56,687 nucleotides of DNA. Source: Acholeplasmatales bacterium. GTDB lineage: Bacteria; Bacillota_I; Bacilli_A; Acholeplasmatales; Anaeroplasmataceae. Positions 35,701-44,144 of this stretch are shown here, one piece after another. The translations under genes and the position numbers were made by a program. Below the pieces are notes generated by a model. That model saw only the letters and a list, made by a program, of their open reading frames with translations. It did not search any database and was not told where the DNA came from. Numbering within the stretch: position 1 is the first letter of the stretch; each line of letters starts with the position of its first letter. The DNA lies in assembly GCA_900767915.1 (NCBI GenBank), contig CAAGAX010000023.1, positions 1-56,687 on the forward strand, read 5' to 3'.

Positions 35701-35874
35701 TCAACAATATATCGTTCTATTACACCTTTATGGATTAAACAGCTTAATATTGCGAAAATTGTTATATATGTTTTAGCATCAATTGGTATAGCAACATACG
35801 TTGGTACTATTATTGCAATAGAAGTTTTGGAATTCAAAGATAAAAGAAAGAAAAACAAGGATTGCAAAATATAA
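32797..35874 (+). CDS. membrane-anchored GH3 glycosidase with swapped domain order
   Basis: GH3 protein, 1025 aa. The N-terminus has one hydrophobic helix (residues ~9-32). The GH3 C-terminal alpha/beta-sandwich domain comes first (EEGAVLLKNSNNALPI ~residue 84), then an Fn3-like domain (VTVKNVGKVSGKESVQIYAQ ~residue 412). The TIM-barrel domain comes last, with K821-H822 and nucleophile D899 in AVSDYWQDG. A second helix near residues 985-1008 and a basic tail close the protein. Both ends in the membrane would place the enzyme outside. Swapped order is known in some rumen GH3 beta-glucosidases. Specificity is not determined. Confidence 0.88.
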   Translation: MLKKINFISKIYANVMVVVMGVAITGSNIALDNAGAITAFLGQANQEIIQNPNSNVDTLYHPSDYESIEELKENAKNITSKITEEGAVLLKNSNNALPISSGAKINLYSSSSVNYVYSGGGSSFAKNSEFISLKEGLESSGFVVNADLWNWYSTNKQYFGDHTTNTSSDAAKYTINDAKWSDISTDSKNNEAEAGIFVLSRYGTEATDLTATGGSRTDYSNGNYLELSPTEIDVLKNLKALKASGKIKKIIVLLNSVNQVQADYINSANYDIDSILWVGEGGTSTTLGIGKILSGEVNPSGKITDTFYKKHYYNPVYSNFGDYANVGPVISSANGGKSNHYVVYQEGIYTGYRYTETRYEDVVLNTENVGEFNYNSVVAYPFGYGLSYTNFEYSNFKVKYDDKEDKYLVSVTVKNVGKVSGKESVQIYAQQPYTDYDVKNGIEKSAVDLVGYNKTDILAPGKSEELSVSVDGRWLSSYDSHNAKTYIQDAGTYYLTAAKNANSAINNILEAKKNKGISVNSSKMTSSGDKNLVYSFDKEFDNQKYSTSKKTNNKIINQFDNADLNLYENRGDNSVVYISRSNWENTVKYGISESQAKLSNYVVINTNSEMVNDAKKAADSIQKDDVKYPTFGKNNGLTLASLLTIGADGKLEHVDYDDPRWDDLLDQITWEEMVYLLSNGLRKTSGIGSISKSETIDGNGALGPVGGSTYKYSDNANSAVNRYTFLYDDPDQDSSPIQYPCAALIAATMNDRLVEELGESIGEDCLWAGYSGLYGLGVNIHRGTYNGRAFEYYGEDSVLSGYIAAAQVNGIHKKGVYVYMKHAILNEQEKNREGVNTWCNEQAIRQIYLRSFQIAIEEANAENVMTGFNRIGLTWTSQQGFINTVLRDEFGMEGFAVSDYWQDGYMDLVGGILGGSALPDGDKASTAEKSPLYKYKEGYGKLVNAMREETHRILYVVVNSNAMNGIDSSTIYRSITPLWIKQLNIAKIVIYVLASIGIATYVGTIIAIEVLEFKDKRKKNKDCKI

Positions 35875-37607
35875 TGAAAAGAAAATTAATTTTTCTAACT
35901 ACAGCATTAATATTTATTATTTCTTTGACTTCGTGTATGCTTGGTAATTCTTCAAAGCCAGGTTCAACTGATAAAGAAGAACCTGGAATTGATGAACCAG
36001 ATAATTCTGATCAACCTAGTACACCAGAAATTCCAAGTGTACCAAGTACACCAACAAATCCAGATAAGCCTGGTACACCAGTAGAACCTGATGAATTAAA
36101 TGGATATTTTTTTGATGGTACTAGTGCTACTAGTGGTGATGGAACAATAGAAAATCCATATAATAATTTATCATATATTAAAACACTTGATTTAAATTTA
36201 AAACATAACATCTATTTAAAAAGAGGTAGTAAGTTTAGAGGAAACATTGAACTATCAAATGCTAGCGGTACAGAGAAAGATAAAATATTGATTACTTCCT
36301 ATGGTGATGGAGAATTACCAATAATTGATGGTAATGACAAGGTTGGTGATGCAGTTGTATCGTTAAAAAATTGTAATAATATTACTATTTCAAATTTAGA
36401 AATATTTGATAGCTCAACTACTGAGGCTGATAGGAGAGGTGTCTTAATTTTAGGAAACAATCCCAACAATAATTCTAAAATAATTACTTATTCTAATATC
36501 ACACTTGATGGTTTATATATTCATGATATAAATGGTATAACTGATAAAGAAAATAGTGGTATGTCAGCAGAATCTAAAAAAACAGGTGGTATCCATTTTG
36601 GTTCTTCAGATGGTAAGGCTAAATTTGACAATTTAATAATTAAAAATTGTAAAATTAAAAATGTTAGTAATGTTGGAATAGCATCTTGGTATAAATTCGG
36701 ATCAACTTCAAATAAGGTTTCACCATATTCAGATAAATTTAAAGATACTGCTTATACAAATATACTAATAGAAAATAATGATATATCATATATTGGTAAG
36801 AATGCTATTTTTGTTAGAAATTTGCTAGGTGGATATGTAAAAAATAATGTAGTTTACGAGACTGCGATTAAATGTATTTCAGGTAATTCTATTGTAACAT
36901 CATATGTAGATGGTACAGTTATTGAATATAATGAAGGATATTATAATCGTGCTGTTGCTAAATCAGATGGTAAAATCCAAGATGGATGTATGCTTGATGC
37001 AGATTTACAAAGTAAAAATACCATTTGGCAATATAATTATAGTCATGATAATTCATTTGGTTTATTTTTAAATTGTACTTCATATAGTGAAAAGAATAAA
37101 ATAGAAGATGATGTTATTGTTAGATATAATTTATCTGTAAATGATAAAGGTACATATGGAATTATATATATTAATTATTCTGCTAAAATGATAGAGGTTT
37201 ATAATAATACAATAGTTACTGGTAGTGATACTTCAGTTATTTTTCAAACAAATAGTGGAACTAACTCACAATTTTATAATAATTTAATATACAATAGATC
37301 TAAAAATGCAACATTTAAAGTAAATTCATCATCTAATGTCGATATTTCTAATAATTTAATTTATAGTGATGAATTTGGTGCGATTACAAATTTGTCAACT
37401 TTTAAGACGCTTAATTATAATGGAGTTTATGAAAATCCATTATTTATTAAAGAATTACCAAAAAATTCAATTTGTGGAATTGATGCTGCAAAGTATTATA
37501 AAGTAGCATCAAATTCAATTGTGTATGATAGCGCCTTAGATGTTACTAGTGTAAATGATTTTTTTGGTAATAAATATAAAAATGCAATAGGCTTTTATTG
37601 CGGATAA
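35874..37607 (+). CDS. beta-helix lipoprotein, probable polysaccharide lyase or binding protein
   Basis: A 577-aa protein. Its signal peptide ends in lipobox LTSC with C21, followed by a Pro/Thr/Asp-rich linker (residues ~25-77) that would span the cell wall. The rest is a right-handed parallel beta-helix with repeated N-x-I/V turns (IEYNEGYYNR, VRYNLSVND, VYNNTIVTG). The fold is shared by pectate lyases (PL1, PL3, PL9) and glycan-binding proteins, and I cannot assign a family. The ATG at 35874 overlaps the GH3 stop (TAATG), chosen over an upstream TTG. Confidence 0.78.
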   Translation: MKRKLIFLTTALIFIISLTSCMLGNSSKPGSTDKEEPGIDEPDNSDQPSTPEIPSVPSTPTNPDKPGTPVEPDELNGYFFDGTSATSGDGTIENPYNNLSYIKTLDLNLKHNIYLKRGSKFRGNIELSNASGTEKDKILITSYGDGELPIIDGNDKVGDAVVSLKNCNNITISNLEIFDSSTTEADRRGVLILGNNPNNNSKIITYSNITLDGLYIHDINGITDKENSGMSAESKKTGGIHFGSSDGKAKFDNLIIKNCKIKNVSNVGIASWYKFGSTSNKVSPYSDKFKDTAYTNILIENNDISYIGKNAIFVRNLLGGYVKNNVVYETAIKCISGNSIVTSYVDGTVIEYNEGYYNRAVAKSDGKIQDGCMLDADLQSKNTIWQYNYSHDNSFGLFLNCTSYSEKNKIEDDVIVRYNLSVNDKGTYGIIYINYSAKMIEVYNNTIVTGSDTSVIFQTNSGTNSQFYNNLIYNRSKNATFKVNSSSNVDISNNLIYSDEFGAITNLSTFKTLNYNGVYENPLFIKELPKNSICGIDAAKYYKVASNSIVYDSALDVTSVNDFFGNKYKNAIGFYCG

Positions 37608-37638
37608 TTTCTTTTTCAAATTTCTTATCATATAAATT

Positions 37639-37667
37639 AAAAGCGAAGAAAATAAATCTTCGCTTTT
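37639..37667. terminator. bidirectional terminator between convergent genes
   Basis: AAAAGCGAAGA pairs perfectly with TCTTCGCTTTT across a 7-base loop. It can serve the glycan operon on the plus strand and the AraC gene on the minus strand. Confidence 0.88.
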
Positions 37668-37674
37668 AATAACT

Positions 37675-38592
37675 TTAGGATTGATTTTTATAATCTTTTA
37701 TATATTGAGTTGGAGATATTCTATATTCCTTTGTAAATGCTCTAATAAAGCTTGAATAATCTTGATAGCCACACTTATTTGCTGTATTAGCTATAGAATA
37801 ACCATTTTTTAAAAGATCCTTTGCTCTAGTTAATCGTTTTTTATTTAAAAATTTAAGTAAGGAAATACCTGTTTTTTCTTTAAATAGGTGAGATAGTCTT
37901 GAAACAGACAGTCCTACCTCATTAGCAATATCTGTTATACTTATTTTTTTATCTAAATTATTGATTGCAAACATTCTTGCTTTATGAATAATGATATTTT
38001 TCTCATTTACCTCATTTTCGGTTTCGATAAAGCTAACCTCTTTATTTAGTCTAACTAAAAGTGATGCAAAATAAGATTTAAATAAAATATCATCACCATA
38101 TTCTTTTGATAAAAATAGGCCTTGCATTTTATTTAAAGTATCAGCAATTTCTTCTTTAAAAGCTGGTAAAACTGTTAATTTATGATTGTTTGAACTTGCT
38201 ATTTTTTTAAAAATTACTGATAAATCTGTATTTTCTGTTTTGAATGTATCTAAATATTTTGATGTAAAAGTTAAAATTATTCTTTCACAGGGTTCTTCAA
38301 CAGTTTTTAATAGCTTATGTAAAATATTTGGAGCAATTAAAATAAAATCGCCAACACTTAAATCATATTTTTGATCTTCAATTCCGTATTGTACCTTTCC
38401 TTTTGAAATATATAGCATTTCATAAAGGCTATGATGGTGAAAATCATTAAAAATAGTACCTATTTGTTCTTTTTTTATGATTAAGCATTCAAGTGTTTCG
38501 CCATTAAAATAATTAATATTATTTATCATATCTGTATAATTAAATCTTTGGAGATATTCTTCAATCTCGAAGGCTGTTGGTCTTTTACTCAT
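37675..38592 (-). CDS. AraC-family transcription regulator
   Basis: AraC-type regulator, 305 aa. An N-terminal cupin-like sensor holds FHHHSLYEMLYISKG and a VGDFILIAPNILHKL block. Two C-terminal helix-turn-helix motifs follow (ITDIANEVGLSVSRLSHLFK and IANTANKCGYQDYSSFIRAF). The start is the ATG at 38592 (MSKRPT, with GGTGAT upstream): the promoter at 38616-38644 would start transcription near 38609, which excludes the longer TTG-start version. It lies convergent to the glycan operon and probably controls it or its distant partners (inference). Confidence 0.92.
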   Translation of the reverse strand: MSKRPTAFEIEEYLQRFNYTDMINNINYFNGETLECLIIKKEQIGTIFNDFHHHSLYEMLYISKGKVQYGIEDQKYDLSVGDFILIAPNILHKLLKTVEEPCERIILTFTSKYLDTFKTENTDLSVIFKKIASSNNHKLTVLPAFKEEIADTLNKMQGLFLSKEYGDDILFKSYFASLLVRLNKEVSFIETENEVNEKNIIIHKARMFAINNLDKKISITDIANEVGLSVSRLSHLFKEKTGISLLKFLNKKRLTRAKDLLKNGYSIANTANKCGYQDYSSFIRAFTKEYRISPTQYIKDYKNQS

Positions 38593-38615
38593 TTTATCAC
38601 CACGCAATTGCTTAT

Positions 38616-38644
38616 ATTTTATCAACAATTGAAAAAAATGTCAA
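38616..38644 (-). promoter_or_regulatory. promoter of the AraC-family gene
   Basis: On the minus strand TTGACA (38644-38639) and TAAAAT (38621-38616) are spaced by 17 bases, close to a perfect sigma-A promoter. Confidence 0.82.
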
Positions 38645-38729
38645 ATAATGCAAAATTTATCGGAAAACATCTTGTAAAATCAACTAAAAAATTTATTATC
38701 AAATATTAGAAATAGAGGGGGACTGAAAA

Positions 38730-39830
38730 ATGATATATGATTATTTAATTGTAGGCTCTGGCCTTTATGGAGCTACCTGTGCGTATGAATTAAAAAAAAG
38801 AGGATTAAAGGTTTTAGTCGTAGAAAAAAGAAATCATATTGGTGGGAATGTATTTACTAAAAATATATCTGGAATTAATGTTCGTATGTATGGTGCACAT
38901 ATATTTCATACAAATAAAAAGGAAATTTGGAATTATATGAATCAGTTTGCTGAATTTAATAATTATATAAATCAACCTATTGCTAGATATAAAAATGAAA
39001 TATATAACTTGCCATTTAATATGAATACCTTTGCAAAGCTTTGGAATGATGTTTATACTCCAGAGGATGCTATGAAGAAAATTGAATTTGAAAGAAATGA
39101 ATATAAAAATATTAATCCTTCAAATTTAGAGGAGCAGGCAATTAATTTAGTAGGTACAACAATATATGAAAAATTAATTAAGGGCTATACTGCAAAGCAG
39201 TGGGGTAGAAGCTGCACTGAGCTACCAAGCTTTATTATTAAAAGAATTCCTATTAGATTTAAATTTGATAATAATTATTTTGATGATAAATATCAAGGAA
39301 TTCCAATAGGTGGATATACGCAAATAATTAAAAAAATGCTTTCAGGTGTTGATATATTACTCAATACAGATTATTTAGAAAGAAAAGAAGAATTCAATAA
39401 TATGGCTGATAATATTATATATTCAGGCCCTATTGATGCTTATTTTGATTATAAATTTGGTAAATTAAACTATAGGTCATTAAAATTTGAAATTGAAAAT
39501 ATTAATAAAGAAAATTATCAAGGAAATGCAGTTGTTAATTATACTGACATAACCATTCCTTATACAAGAATTATTGAACATAAATTTTTTGAAGATGTAA
39601 AAACTTCAAATACAATAATTTCTAAAGAATATCCAGTTGAATGGAATGTTAATTGTGAACCATATTATCCAATTAATGATGATAGAGATACAAAATTATA
39701 TAATCAGTATTATGAGTTAAGTAAAAAAGAATATAATGTTCATTTTGGTGGCCGACTAGGTCAATATAAGTATTACAATATGGATGATGTAATTTTAGAT
39801 GCATTATATTACATCAAATCATTATTTTAA
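38730..39830 (+). CDS. glf: UDP-galactopyranose mutase
   Basis: Flavoenzyme, 366 aa, converting UDP-galactopyranose to UDP-galactofuranose for cell-surface glycans. The FAD-binding start LIVGSGLYGATCAYELKKRG, NHIGGNVF, YGAHIFHTN and the active-site KGYTAKQWGRSCTELP (~residue 150) are all family hallmarks. GGGGG-ACTG precedes the ATG, and the gene faces away from the AraC gene. It is followed closely by a glycosyltransferase, suggesting a galactofuranose-containing polymer. Confidence 0.95.
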   Translation: MIYDYLIVGSGLYGATCAYELKKRGLKVLVVEKRNHIGGNVFTKNISGINVRMYGAHIFHTNKKEIWNYMNQFAEFNNYINQPIARYKNEIYNLPFNMNTFAKLWNDVYTPEDAMKKIEFERNEYKNINPSNLEEQAINLVGTTIYEKLIKGYTAKQWGRSCTELPSFIIKRIPIRFKFDNNYFDDKYQGIPIGGYTQIIKKMLSGVDILLNTDYLERKEEFNNMADNIIYSGPIDAYFDYKFGKLNYRSLKFEIENINKENYQGNAVVNYTDITIPYTRIIEHKFFEDVKTSNTIISKEYPVEWNVNCEPYYPINDDRDTKLYNQYYELSKKEYNVHFGGRLGQYKYYNMDDVILDALYYIKSLF

Positions 39831-39842
39831 GAGGTGGTTGTT

Positions 39843-40868
39843 ATGAAGTATATATCATTTGTTGTCCCTTGCTTTAATTCAGAAAAATATATGGAAAAAT
39901 GTATTGATTCTTTATTAATGTGCTGTGATGATGTAGAGATAATCATTGTTAATGATGGCTCTACAGACAAAACAGCTGAAATTGCTAAAAATTATTTAAA
40001 AAATAATTCAAATATAAAATTTATAGATAAAGAAAATGGTGGTCATGGCTCCGGAATTAATGCTGGCTTAAAAATATGTGAAGGCTTATATTTTAAATGT
40101 GTTGATTCTGATGATTGGATTGATTTTGATGCCTATAAAAAATTAATTAAAGCAATTAAGGATAATTATAATAAAAATTCTAATCCTGATTTATATCTAA
40201 CTAACTATAATTATGAAAGAATTGATATAAATAAGTCATTTTGTGAGGATTATTTAAGAAAACTAGTACCTCATGATTGTATTTTTGGCTGGGATAAGGT
40301 AAAAAAGATGAAGTTACATCAATTTCTAATGATGCATTCATTAATTTATAAAACCTCAATTATTAAACAATCTAATTTAAATTTACCAGAAAAGATATTT
40401 TATGTTGATAATATTTTTGTATATAAGCCTTTATATTATGTTAAAACTTTGTATTATTTAGATATTAATTTTTATAGGTATTACGTTGGAAGACCTGGAC
40501 AATCTATTTCGACTAAAAATATGACTGACCGTTATCAAATGCAGCTTACTGTAATGAAGGAAATTGTTAAAAGCTACACCTATGAGGATTTAAAAAAGCT
40601 TAATAAGCATCATTTAAAGATTATGATTCATGATCTTGTAATAAAACATTTTTTAACCTACTTTTTTATTTATGGTAATTATTCAAAAGAAAAAAATAAT
40701 GAATTTCACCAATATTTTAGGTATTTTAAAAATGTATCTTTAAGTTTATATAGAAAAATAATGTATAGGAGTTGCTTTACATTTGGTCGATATATTTTCT
40801 TGCCTATTAAAATTTTCGCCACAAAGTTAATATATAAAAAAATAGTAAGAAAACGTAATTGGTATTAA
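39843..40868 (+). CDS. family 2 glycosyltransferase
   Basis: GT2 (GT-A fold) enzyme, 341 aa. SFVVPCFNSEKYMEKC at the start, IIVNDGSTDKTAEIA and the DXD-like VDSDDWID (near residue 87) mark donor and metal binding. The ATG at 39843 is preferred because AGAGGTGG lies just upstream; a GTG at 39834 would fall inside that site. It forms a two-gene unit with glf, so it may transfer galactofuranose or a related sugar (inference). Confidence 0.88.
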   Translation: MKYISFVVPCFNSEKYMEKCIDSLLMCCDDVEIIIVNDGSTDKTAEIAKNYLKNNSNIKFIDKENGGHGSGINAGLKICEGLYFKCVDSDDWIDFDAYKKLIKAIKDNYNKNSNPDLYLTNYNYERIDINKSFCEDYLRKLVPHDCIFGWDKVKKMKLHQFLMMHSLIYKTSIIKQSNLNLPEKIFYVDNIFVYKPLYYVKTLYYLDINFYRYYVGRPGQSISTKNMTDRYQMQLTVMKEIVKSYTYEDLKKLNKHHLKIMIHDLVIKHFLTYFFIYGNYSKEKNNEFHQYFRYFKNVSLSLYRKIMYRSCFTFGRYIFLPIKIFATKLIYKKIVRKRNWY

Positions 40869-40997
40869 ACGTAGATGTTAATAAAAAAATATGCAAAAAT
40901 GTAGTTTATTAAAATTCTTTGATTATATATCTAAATAAATTTAGCTCTTTTCAGCACATAATTTGTTAAAATCTTAACAAATAAAAGATTAATATTA

Positions 40998-41158
40998 GTG
41001 ATTTTTTAAAAAATTCAATTGTTAAAAACGCTGAAATTTCTTTTGAAAATGAGAAATTTGTTAAATTCACTTGGACTATTGAATAAGATGGTGAAAGTTT
41101 TGAGGTATCGTTGATTGATGTTGGAACAACTACAATTAAAATTCCAACAAATATTTAA
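40998..41158 (+). pseudogene. remnant of an unidentified protein gene
   Basis: One frame reads FLKNSIVKNAEISFENEKF then TWTIE, a TAA at 41083, and DGESFEVSLIDVGTTTIKI before another stop. The residue mix looks like real protein, but there is no start or ribosome-binding site. Family not recognised. Confidence 0.4.
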
Positions 41159-41462
41159 TATAAGTATTGTTATTATATAATTGGTGTTTGCTGGTATGGC
41201 AAGTACCTTTATCGTATTATTTTTAGAAATAAAAATGTTATAATGCTTTATATAGAAGTATTAGTATGAAATTAGAAGAACAATTATATTTATTAAGCTT
41301 ATGATAATGCTAATGATTTTATATATAAAAGGTTTTCAGATAGTGATTTATTAAATTATTTTTTTTAAACTATTTATTGAAAATGATAATAATACTTATT
41401 ATAATAATGGAAGCATCATTGATTTATTTATAAGATAAACGCATGATAGGAGCAAAATATAG

Positions 41463-41509
41463 AGCATATTGAGTATTTGTTTTTTAACAAATATCCAATA
41501 TGCTTTTTA
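41463..41509 (+). terminator. strong hairpin terminator in the decayed region
   Basis: AGCATATTG (41463-41471) pairs with CAATATGCT (41496-41504), the inner TATTTGT pairs with ACAAATA, and TTTTTA follows. It outlasted the gene it once served. Confidence 0.75.
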
Positions 41510-41697
41510 TGCTTTATTACTTTCTTTTTTTCAATAAAATTTCTTTTAAATCCATTCCATCAAGAAATATAAATAATCTAATTAAATTTTTCTCATTTTA
41601 GAACCATTTCTAAACATAGGAGCAATTAAAACAAGTAATGTGTTTATCATTTTCTTATTAATGAAAAATTATTGTTTATAAATAATGTACAAAATGA

Positions 41698-41892
41698 GTG
41701 TCAGCAGGAGTAGATGATACTATAATAAAAATTCAAACTAAACCAAGTTTTATAGGCGATAGTCAATGTATTGATTTTGAATGTAAAGACGAAATAAAGG
41801 GGCATTTAGATTTATATAGTAAAACAAGTGATATAGCAGGCTATAGTGTAGTAGCCTTATTAAATAATTTATTAAGTCCAATAGTTTTTTAA
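41698..41892 (+). pseudogene. short orphan reading frame, probably a gene fragment
   Basis: A 64-codon frame opening at a GTG without a good ribosome-binding site (SAGVDDTIIKIQTKPS then CIDFECKDEIKGHLDLYSK). It looks like the C-terminal end of a larger protein. It runs convergent with the orphan gene on the minus strand and shares 4 bases with it. Not recognised. Confidence 0.3.
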
Positions 41893-42413
41893 TTACCTTT
41901 TGTAAAGAAATTATATGTATTTGTTAAAACAATAAAGAAGATTAATTGAGTAGTTGTTTTATTAGTCCTTTTTATATCAGGCTCTATAAAATGTCTTTTT
42001 TCCTCATATCTTCTATATTGTATATGACTGGTTGGATCAAATAAATATAATAAAATAATCGTTTCAATAGTATCATCTATAATTTCTATACTATTAAATT
42101 TAATATTAGTATTAAAGTTATTATTAACTAATTCAAAGACATAATTATAGGCTATTGTTGAAAACAAAGCTACTGCATAAGGATCTAAATATATTAATAA
42201 TACACCTGCTACCATTCCACTAGCCATAGAGGCGTAATATTGGCTTATTTCTGATATTTTTATATCATTAAGGATAATATTTTCATTCTCTAATAAAAGG
42301 CTTATTATAATGTCAGAAAGAAATTGACTTATTATACCAGATATTGCACCATTAAGTAGATTAGGTAATATATGTGAGTGATCTAATGCTTTATGATATT
42401 CTAAGTTGTACAT
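41889..42413 (-). CDS. orphan membrane-associated protein of unknown function
   Basis: A 174-aa protein with AGGTGAT 4-6 bases before ATG, so it may be translated. Hydrophobic stretches lie at about residues 18-41 (NGAISGIISQFLSDIIIS), 60-95 (ASGMVAGVLLIYLDPYAVAL) and 150-168; the segments between are acidic and Asn-rich. It has no neighbours in an operon and sits between decayed DNA and an IS110 element. The glycine-rich hydrophobic parts are reminiscent of cargo in variable or toxin-type loci, but nothing supports a firm call. Confidence 0.5.
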   Translation of the reverse strand: MYNLEYHKALDHSHILPNLLNGAISGIISQFLSDIIISLLLENENIILNDIKISEISQYYASMASGMVAGVLLIYLDPYAVALFSTIAYNYVFELVNNNFNTNIKFNSIEIIDDTIETIILLYLFDPTSHIQYRRYEEKRHFIEPDIKRTNKTTTQLIFFIVLTNTYNFFTKGN

Positions 42414-42860
42414 ATAATCACCTAGCTATTTATTATATGCAAAGCTTTTATATAAAAGTATATTAAAAATAAATTTAATAAATATAAATAATAAAAAGTA
42501 ATTTCTAGCTCTTTAGAATTAAGTGTAATTGTTTATTTCTAAATGAGCTTTTTTTGCTTATATAAAATAATTTATTATAAAATATTATATTTAGATCCTA
42601 TTAATATTTATAATTATTTCATATTATATTTTGACAAAATATAACAAAATGAAAATATTGTCATAATTTAATAAACGTATTCAAGTAATATTAATGTTAA
42701 TTATTAATATATAAATTATTACATTTTGACTGCGAAACAAAGAAATTGACATAAAATGATATATATTTTTAAGTGAAAATATAATATAATTTAAATGATT
42801 AAAGCCTACTATAAATAAATCAAGAGATATTTGAAAAATATTTAAATTTATTTATACCAA
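42414..42860. other. non-coding stretch between orphan gene and IS110
   Basis: Very AT-rich. It contains a plus-strand terminator hairpin (AGCTCTTTAGAA at 42507-42518 with TTCTAAATGAGCT at 42537-42549, then T-run) and no reading frame I can support. The left boundary of the IS110 element must fall somewhere in or just after this stretch. Confidence 0.5.
42507..42556 (+). terminator. plus-strand hairpin terminator
   Basis: AGCTC plus TTTAGAA pairs with TTCTAAA plus GAGCT (one bulged T), followed by seven T. No current plus-strand gene precedes it. Confidence 0.7.
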
Positions 42861-42868
42861 GCATAAAA

Positions 42869-42907
42869 ATCCTCGATTTTATCATTTTTTAAAAACGAGG
42901 ATAATTG
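42869..42907 (-). terminator. terminator of the IS110 transposase transcript
   Basis: ATCCTCG and CGAGGAT are perfect arms with an A/T-rich inner stem. Read on the minus strand, TTTTT follows. Confidence 0.7.
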
Positions 42908-42938
42908 AATAATCTTGTTCTTTGAAAATTTTATATGG

Positions 42939-44117
42939 TTAGTTTTGTGGAATGAACATTGATTTATTCTTAAGAAGTGAGAAGATAACTCTAATTAGCT
43001 TTTTGTCAATATGACCAATTGCTACGTAATGATGTTTGCCTTCTTTAATTTTCTTAAGATAATAATCTTTAAATGTATTGTCATGTTGCCAAATAATAGA
43101 TGAGGCTTGGTGAATAGCCCATCTAAGATATTTAGAACCACGTTTTGATGGTTTGTTATGAGATGATTCAAATTGACCTGATTCATAAACACTAGGATCC
43201 AATCCTGCATAAGCTAATAATTGATCTGGCGTTGTAAAGTTAGTTATATCACCTATTTCAGAAATAATCATTGCACCTGTAATGATACCTACTCCTGGAA
43301 TAGAGGTAATAATTTTACCATATTCAGTTTCGTTTAACTCAATTTCAATTTGTTTGTTATAAGTTTCTATTTGAGATTGGTAAAAACGAATCATATCAAT
43401 TGTATGCTTTAGTTCAAATCCAAAGTATTCTTCTGATTGTCCGATTGAATTTTTAGCTAGTTCTAAGATTTCACTAGATGTTATTTTACATCTACCATGA
43501 AGAAGCTTAGTTATTGATTCTTTGTGAGCTTTAGCTAGTTTTTTAGGCGTAGGATATGAATATAGTATATTAAGTACTGATTCACTATAATCGTTAGAAA
43601 AATGGCTTAAAAACTCAGGAAATATAACGTTTACTAGTCTTTGAAAGATTAATTTTTGTTGAGTCATTTGTTTAACAAGCGAAAATCTTTGTCTTGTTAG
43701 TGATTTTAATGCGTCAATGTGATATGATAATAATGTATAGGGTTTGAAATCAAATCTATTCTTGTCTAGGAATTTACAAATGGCTTCGGCATCTATCTTA
43801 TCGGTTTTAGTTTTACGAACTGTAGATGCTTTCCTGTCCATATTGGTTAATATGGGATTGATTAAGGTAGTTTGATAACCTTGCTTAATCAAATATAGAA
43901 GAATATTCTTGCTATAATGCCCAGTTGATTCTAATCCTATACGCACATTTGAATCTTTAGTTGACTCCACAAATTGTTGAATTGAATTGTGGAGTTTTTT
44001 ATATCCTTCAAAATCATTCTTAATAGTGAAGGAAGTCTTAGAAAATACTTCACCTGTATCTTTAAGTAAAAAGCAGTCGTGTTTTTGTGAGGCCACGTCT
44101 ATACCTACATAAATCAT
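42939..44117 (-). CDS. IS110-family DEDD recombinase (transposase)
   Basis: Transposase of 392 aa, full length for the family. The RuvC-like N-terminal domain shows YVGIDVASQKHD (D7), IGLESTGHY and KTDKIDAEAI, the DEDD acidic set. The C-terminal domain holds SIPGVGIITGAMIISEIGDI and LAYAGLDPSVYESGQ, including the conserved Ser region. The ATG at 44117 is chosen for AAAGGA upstream. It is intact, with no stops, so the element may still move. IS110 recombinases work with a structured guide RNA. Confidence 0.93.
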   Translation of the reverse strand: MIYVGIDVASQKHDCFLLKDTGEVFSKTSFTIKNDFEGYKKLHNSIQQFVESTKDSNVRIGLESTGHYSKNILLYLIKQGYQTTLINPILTNMDRKASTVRKTKTDKIDAEAICKFLDKNRFDFKPYTLLSYHIDALKSLTRQRFSLVKQMTQQKLIFQRLVNVIFPEFLSHFSNDYSESVLNILYSYPTPKKLAKAHKESITKLLHGRCKITSSEILELAKNSIGQSEEYFGFELKHTIDMIRFYQSQIETYNKQIEIELNETEYGKIITSIPGVGIITGAMIISEIGDITNFTTPDQLLAYAGLDPSVYESGQFESSHNKPSKRGSKYLRWAIHQASSIIWQHDNTFKDYYLKKIKEGKHHYVAIGHIDKKLIRVIFSLLKNKSMFIPQN

Positions 44118-44144
44118 AATATCTTGTCCTTTCATGATTAACAC

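Larger units (their letters stand above)
40869..41697. other. decayed intergenic DNA
   Basis: About 830 AT-rich bases with no intact gene. It contains a broken reading frame at 40998-41158, scattered short ORF pieces near 41266-41440 and a strong terminator hairpin at 41463. The pattern is that of old gene loss. Confidence 0.6.

Noticed and set aside
38593..38628. Longer TTG start for the AraC-family regulator
   Set aside because: It would lie across the -10 box and upstream of the predicted transcription start; the ATG at 38592 has a ribosome-binding site.
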